Positions 58,289 to 64,000 of a DNA stretch of 64,000 nucleotides are shown here, piece by piece. The notes beneath the pieces are model-generated. The model made no database searches, was not told the origin of the DNA, and saw nothing but the letters and a program-made list of their open reading frames with translations. The translations under genes were made by a program, and so were the position numbers. Source of the DNA: Sebastes aleutianus. Taxonomy: Eukaryota; Chordata; Actinopteri; Perciformes; Sebastidae. The DNA is taken from contig CAKAKS010000062.1 in the NCBI GenBank assembly GCA_916700875.1, positions 1,187,009 to 1,251,008 on the forward strand. Direction: 5' to 3'. Position 1 is the stretch's first letter, and the number at the start of each line of letters is the position of its first letter.

Positions 58289-58291
58289 TTA

Positions 58292-58735
58292 CTTTTAGTT
58301 AACCATTTCAACTGTTAATCCGTAACTTTAGCTAACCATTTCAACTGTTTATCCGTAACTTTAGTTAACTATTTCAACTGTTTATCCGTAACTTTAGTTA
58401 ACTATTTCAACTGTTTATCCGTAACTTTAGTTAACTATTTCAACTGTTTATCCGTAACTTTAGCTAACCATTTCAACTGTTTATCCGTAACTTTAGTTAA
58501 CTATTTCAACTGTTTATCCGTAACTTTAGTTAACTATTTCAACTGTTTATCCGTAACTTTAGCTAATTATTTAAACTGTTTATCCGTAACTTTATCTAAC
58601 AATTTCAACTGTTTATCAGTTAGTTTTATCTAACTATTTCAACTGTTTATCAGTTAGTTTTATCTAACTATTTCAACTGTTTATCAGTTAGTTTTATCTA
58701 ACTATTTCAACTGTTTATCAGTTAGTTTTAGCTAG
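58292..58735. repeat. 33/34-bp minisatellite with two unit types
   Basis: From 58292 to about 58590, units of 33 bp contain 'tttagttaactatttcaact' and 'gtttatccgtaac'. From about 58600 to 58735, units of 34 bp contain 'ttttatctaactatttcaac' and 'tgtttatcagttag'. The change in unit occurs once, with one or two intermediate units at 58560-58610. Confidence 0.95.
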
Positions 58736-58744
58736 GCTAATCAT

Positions 58745-60555
58745 TTCAAATAAATTCATTACTTTTATCTTACTATTTTAACTGTCACAATGTGGATATA
58801 TTTTCTTGATCAAATCATAATTATTAATTTTTCAAATTAGCTGAGCTTCTCTACAAACGTTCCACGTAACCCCTGGCTAGCTAGGGAAATAAACTGCAGG
58901 ATGTTCTGAACCTCTTGCTGGGGAAGCAAACAGTGCAGCAAACACGTAAAAAGTGGAACTTCAACACTGGCTACATCTGTTTAAACTGTGTCATAAGCAG
59001 AAATGGGAACACATTGCTGCTCTCAAATTTAGAATATTGATTGGCTTCTCAAAAGATAACCTCCTTCATCCGCTGTGCCTAGTCAGAGCCCTCTGGGAGT
59101 CTCCGGTCTCCACCTAGCCCACTGACACCGTCACACACACAAATGGAACTGTGCAGAGAGAGTTTAAAAAAAAAAAACTTTGACATCTGTATGTGGGTGA
59201 TTGTAGTTTGTACACAGATGTGCATGAGCATGTACACTTTCACGTGTTTGTACGAATCTCGATTTGTGTGTGTGTGCGCCACCTTCAACCCTTCATCGCC
59301 ATAATCGCACACCAAATACTCGACTCACTTCAGGGTCCAATTATCAGTCTGTCTGTCAAAAGGGTCATACGGGTCGCCATGGCTCACAAACTGCCTCTTT
59401 TGCCTCATGAGCTGTCAAACTACAGCGGACAGCTTCACATCTGGACCCAAGGTGCTATTGTCAAACCGCAATCTTCTTCTAGCTTTTATGCTTGTCTCTC
59501 ACTTTTTTTTATCCCTTTTCTTAACCTTACATCTCTCTTTTTCTCACTCTCTTCCCAGCCCCATTTCTCTCGATCTCTCCCTCCCTCCCTCGGTTTTATA
59601 TGGAAAAACATTCCTGGTGTTCTACTCGGCTCCAGTGAAACCTGGTGCTTATTTTCAGTGCCCTAAATTGATAGCAAATGTGAGGACAGATCCCTCCTCT
59701 CGTTCACTCTTCCCTCCCTCCACCCCCCACCTCCTCCCCTTTTGGCATTAACAGTGAGGATACGTGGAACATTTTCGTGACCATATTGAACCCTGGGGGT
59801 TTTATGTTTTTGAAGGTGTTCCCCTTTATATTCAACTGCATGTGTTTTTGTTGAATTTCTGGGGAGAGAAAGTCTACAGCCTGAAAGTCTCCTTGAGAGC
59901 AGGACTGAGTCATAGACTTTTTGTTTTTCAATAAGCCCCCCCACCGCACCGTGGAAACCAAACCTGGTTAGCCTCAGCTGTCTTTACCCATAATTCAACA
60001 ATCCCTGTGTGTTTGTTTTCTCTTTTTTGCTTCCCTCTCCCCCTTTCCCTCTCTTTCTCTTACTCTGTAAGTGAAACCCTAACTGCTCCCTTCATTTTGA
60101 TGCAGCCAACTGAGTTCTGCTGGACCAAAATGCCCTCTATTGTTATGGATGTGTGCCGGGGAGAGAAACTGAGCCTCATGGATCGTCCCTCTGTGGGTGA
60201 AGCTTATAGTGGTTTTGATTAGAAAATGGGGGAAGAAAACCCAGTCAGCTCCTTGTGAAGTCTGGTTTTGTTTCAAAATGCAAACCTTTGGTCTTTGCGG
60301 GCAAAGACAAAGGTGTAGCCTCTAACTTTTCGTGAAACCATCTTGTAAACCTTAAAAATTGTACTTTTATTGGTTTTCGTTTCTCGCCATGTATGCAGAC
60401 AATGCACAAATCAAGCCACCAGCCACATGGAAGACAGTGCAACATCCAACTCAGCTGATGTTTTCAATAGTTACAGTCACAATGAGTCATCCAGTCTTCA
60501 GCTGCAGTTTGTCATCAGTTTGCTAATATCAGGCAGCACATCCCAGTGAAGAAGA
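58745..60555. other. No gene supported
   Basis: Open frames at 59193-59666 and 59407-59751 are pyrimidine-driven and overlap in different frames. A 71-aa frame at 60007-60222 has no recognisable features. Confidence 0.4.
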
Positions 60556-60559
60556 GACT

Positions 60560-60775
60560 TACTGCACTCGGCGAAGGCGGGGTAGACCCTGGACAGGTCT
60601 CCAGACTATCACAGGGCTGACACATAGAAACAGATAACCATTCACGCTCACATTCACACCTACGAGCAATTTAGAGCCAACAATTAACCTACCTGTGGGA
60701 GGAGGCCTGAGAACAAAGAGAAAAGCCACGCTAACACTGGGACAACATGCAAACTCCACATAGGAGGGCCACAAG
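60560..60775 (-). mobile_element. L2-type LINE 3' region, decayed
   Basis: It shares with 24462-24574, in reverse complement, the 'ggggta.accctggacaggt' core. It continues with 'accattcacgctcacattca', 'cacctacgagcaatttagag' and 'acaacatgcaaactccacat', the familiar 3' end of teleost L2-type LINEs as I recall it. It lies on the minus strand, with no target duplication recognised. Confidence 0.7.
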
Positions 60776-60784
60776 TCAAAAGAG

Positions 60785-61174
60785 ACGTGTGTTTTTACGC
60801 TGGATCGCTGCCAGCAGAGAGGGAGCGACAGAAAACTAAAATTCTTTCCCCTTGCCGTTCGATGTTTTAATATAGTTTTATATTGCCTGCTGGCGTTTCT
60901 AAATGTCGCTGCAAGCAGCAGTTGGCGTTTGTGAAAGCCGCTCCATGCGCCTCTACGTGTGTGCCTGAACAGTTTCATAATGAACCAAAAATATGTTTAC
61001 ACTTCTCAACGGGTGGGCTGGCTGACCCTCACCGGGCGCGTTTCCTCCACCGGGAGCTTTAGAGCACCCCTCACCGCTTCCCGCGGGGGCCGTGGACCGT
61101 GCTCACTACGCCTTCTCTCCAACAACCGATCATAATCATAAACACAACCAACGTGTTGATGATTAAATTGTTCA
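60785..61174. other. No gene seen
   Basis: A GC-rich patch at 61035-61095 has no recognisable coding or rRNA identity. Confidence 0.4.
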
Positions 61175-61182
61175 CTAGAGCA

Positions 61183-61726
61183 CAGTGGTGAAAAAAAGTA
61201 CTCCGATATTTACTTAAGTAAAAGTAATACCACAGTATCAAAATACTCTGCATAGTTCTGCATTCAAAATGTTACAAAAGTATTATCATCAAAATACACT
61301 TAAAGTAGCCTACCTAAAGTAAAAGTACTCATTATGCAGAATAATATATATTACTGTATATGATGGTATTATAATTATTGATGCATTAATGTGTTCATCA
61401 CTTTAATGTTGCAGCTGGTAAAGGTAACTACTTTATATACTTAATGATGTACTACTAAATAATACACCACAGTTTATTAGTTGATTTATATTTTGTATTA
61501 AGAAACTTAATATGTAATTAGCTAGTAGCAACTAATATGGTAAAATAAATAATTGAAGTTCAAAGTAGAACCTTTCCCTCTGAGATGTAGCCTAGTGGAG
61601 TAGACGTGGGCTATAAAGTTACATCAAATGGAAATACTCAAATAAAGTACAAGTACCTCAAAATTGTTCTTAAGTGCAGTACCTTAATAGCGTACATTAA
61701 ATATACTTACTTACAATCCACTACTG
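61183..61726. mobile_element. hAT-type MITE with perfect 8-bp duplication
   Basis: CTAGAGCA is present at 61175-61182 and 61727-61734. The ends CAGTGGTG and CCACTACTG are inverted repeats. Subterminal motifs such as 'acttaagtaaaagta' and 'gtacctcaaaattgttctta' face each other. It is 544 bp and non-autonomous. I recall this family as one of the commonest dispersed repeats in teleosts. Confidence 0.93.
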
Positions 61727-61734
61727 CTAGAGCA

Positions 61735-62765
61735 CAAAATTGTTTATAAGAGCACAAGATCTAGCCTCCTAATTTTGCTCTCAAATGCACCACATTGATG
61801 CATTTAACTTTAAAATGAACAACATATTCTTCCGGGGATGCATGCCCCCCCCCCCCAGAGGGTCCGAGGTCAGGATAGTACCACCTCCGCCTCATTTTGA
61901 GCCAGGAAAAACCCTGATATAGAAATATAAAACGGCTTTAAATGTTAGCTGTTACCACTTGCAAGCTGACAGAAGTGTGTTTTGTTTTGGATACTTTCTA
62001 CCCCAAAAATCCACTTCATGCAGCTCTCGGTTGCTCCTGGGCCGAGCGAGAGGATGGTGGTAGGCTAGCGGGTGGTTGTTGAGCTCTGCACGGATGGAGA
62101 GCCAGGCCTGCCTGTTTGTATTGGCCAACTTTCAGCATTCCACATGTCTTTGTGATTTTCAGCTCCCTGACCTCAGGAGACCCTCCACGCTACTGTAAGT
62201 TATACTCACACCAGGAGCACAGATGGATCAGGAGGGAACGCTGAACTCCTATTGGTGCTTGGCTGCTTTCTAAAAGGCACATGTAATGAAAAATGCAGGC
62301 CGTGCTGCAGCTGCCACAGCAAACCAAGTTTAACTCTGAAATATGAGTTGATGATTCCTGTCAATTTTCTAAAATGATGATCATTAGCATCTCCCTTTTT
62401 TTAAAGAAAGTTAGAAAGCCTGCTATAGTTTGAGGTACTGTGTAAATGTCAGCAGTGGAAATAAAGCCGACAGTAGTACAGCTACCGTGGATCACCCGCT
62501 TCTCTTAATATTAACAAATTAAAGTAGGCTACTGTGTGTCACTGAGCCTGCAATGACCCATGTGGGCTGTGTCTTTTGCTGTAACACAATGTTAGCAGGG
62601 TTAGTCATGGGGCCTCCAAAGAAAATGAAATTAGGAGCTAACAAAGTTAGAGGTGCTAATTACAGACTAATGCTAACTGCCTGGTCAGGGGAAGGGAAAA
62701 AGGAAGAGCCTGATTCCATCTCACTCCGATGGCACCCATATCACAGAATATACCGTGTGTGTACA
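61735..62765. other. No gene supported
   Basis: Mixed sequence with a C run near 61846. A 72-aa frame at 62553-62771 has no recognisable domain. Confidence 0.4.
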
Positions 62766-62770
62766 GCTTA

Positions 62771-63870
62771 AACCCCGTTTCCACCGCAGGAACTTTCCCC
62801 CGGGAACTAAGAACCTTTTGAGGAACTCAAAAGCGTTTCGACTGCAGGGACCAGGGTCTAAATTAAGTTCTGGGGATATTTTACGGGACCGTTTTGCCCC
62901 TAAAAATGGCCCATGTCGGGGGGTAGTACTTTCTTAAGGTACCGGAACTTTCAGGGTGGAGTTAAGAGGGATGACTGTCGCTGAAACACACACACACACA
63001 CAACGCCACTGCTTCAACTTTCCCGCTTCATTCATAAAACAAGGAAGTACTCTAGTACCACCATTTTAGGACGAGGGGAGAGCATTTGTCTTTGTCTGAT
63101 AACATTAAAAGTAAAGTTAGGCTCTGCTGTTGGCTTCCCAACTCCTTTAAAAAAAGAGAGAGAGAAAGAGAGAGAGAAAATTGAGAGCGATTAAGCGAGC
63201 TGAATTTCTGATTTCTGATTGTCAAGGCTTTAACGTTCAAAAGCACAAATAAATAACCATCAAACACTCAAAAGATGTTTTGCTGTGGAGACACATTCTT
63301 AGTTTCATTTTCCTCTGCTGCATTTACTTCATTACATCCAACATGCATCAGTAAATGTCAGGGCTGGGACGATGCACCTATCTCCCGATTCGATGCTATC
63401 ACGATACTTGGGTGCCGAATCGATATGTAATGTGATTTTTAAGTATTGCGATTCAATATTACAATTTATTGCAATTTTTGTTATCTTTTTTAACACTAAA
63501 CCATGGGGAAATAGAATCATACACTTCTAGGGACTTACTTTGGAAAATATCTAAATAAATACAGTAAAAATGTTTGTCATGATGATGTCCTGAAGTCAAA
63601 TATATCAGTCATTGTCAGTCATCATTTATTACATTTTTTTCCAGCAACATCAAGAATAAAGACATTTCTCTCACAGATTAGTGGTGTTTTATTTTTAATT
63701 TATAAGGGACAGGTAGTTTTTTATACTTCTGGTGAATATAATCCATCAATCTTATTTCCATAGATGTATTTTGTATATCCAGTTCCCTTTGTTAACATCT
63801 TATTTTGAAAAGTGGACGTAGTCCCACGTGTCTACTTCCTCTAACTTCTCCAAGGTGGTCTCTAGCTCTC
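62771..63870 (+). mobile_element. Composite repeat: family N copy 2 with a hAT-like element
   Basis: It starts 'accccgtttccaccgcagga', a terminus I recall from common fish MITEs. The stretch 63265-63360 is the reverse complement of 28790-28885. At about 63361 a second repeat begins with 'gggctgggacgatgcaccta' and 'tctcccgattcgatgctatc', hAT-like, with no right end identified. The 'cttcctctaacttctccaag' block (28908-28927) recurs near 63836, on the same strand here. Exact limits cannot be set. Confidence 0.55.
63162..63188. repeat. GA-rich simple repeat
   Basis: GAGA and AAGAGAGA repeats within the composite element. Confidence 0.8.
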
Positions 63871-64000
63871 CCGTCAGCTCCGTTCTCTTTATACATCCAT
63901 AGTCAGCTCAATCGGGGCCGTTTCAATGCATTCAACAGAAATGTCAGTATATGGGTGCCCTACAGTCGTAGCGTCGACCCATTTGACCACGGAGATGAGA

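Noticed and set aside
59193..59751. 157- and 114-aa overlapping plus-strand frames
   Set aside because: Pyrimidine-rich composition opens several frames at once, and no recognisable protein results.

Overview
This window is vertebrate nuclear DNA, almost certainly from a teleost and probably a percomorph (spiny-rayed) fish. I base that on the mixture of short non-autonomous DNA transposons (hAT-like with 8-bp target duplications, TTAA-flanked piggyBac-like, TAA-flanked PIF/Harbinger-like), a Tc1 element, a tRNA-like SINE remnant, L2-type LINE tails, and very long GT, GA and AC microsatellites. The species cannot be named from the sequence. No prokaryotic features, CRISPR array or viral genome is present.

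I find no convincing protein-coding exon of a host gene. The only well-supported protein is the broken transposase of a Tc1-like element (51900-53521). A purine-rich then CpG-rich tract at about 5.08-5.87 kb has splice-like GT/AG signals and could be an untranslated first exon, which would make the rest largely intron, but this is weak. A decayed, internally deleted piece of 28S rRNA lies at about 6.86-7.13 kb.

Layout: 0.5-2.7 kb is a 20-bp minisatellite of 111 units in perfect register. 3-9 kb holds repeat fragments, the candidate exon, the 28S relic and a 605-bp hAT-like MITE. 10.7-11.8 kb is a three-level nest of MITEs with a 36-bp minisatellite in the innermost one. 13-14.6 kb has an inverted-repeat element whose spacer is a (GA)44 tract and a hAT MITE with a perfect 8-bp duplication. 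17-24.7 kb has TTAA and TAA MITEs, a hAT insertion with a paralogous empty site, and a 17-bp-duplication LINE tail. 33.5-39.7 kb is densely nested. 41-47.8 kb has more MITE copies, a 38-bp perfect palindrome and a tandemly duplicated dispersed repeat. 49.4-50.9 kb is a hAT MITE inserted within the terminal repeat of another. 51.9-54.4 kb has the Tc1 copy and a second TTAA MITE. 57.0 kb has an (AC)72 tract, 58.3 kb a 33/34-bp minisatellite, and 60-64 kb an L2-type tail, another hAT MITE and a composite repeat.

There is no gene network to describe. The value of the window is a readable history of transposition: several insertions can be ordered in time from nesting and exact target duplications. 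Family assignments rest on termini and target-site length seen here plus general knowledge of teleost repeats; no database search was possible.
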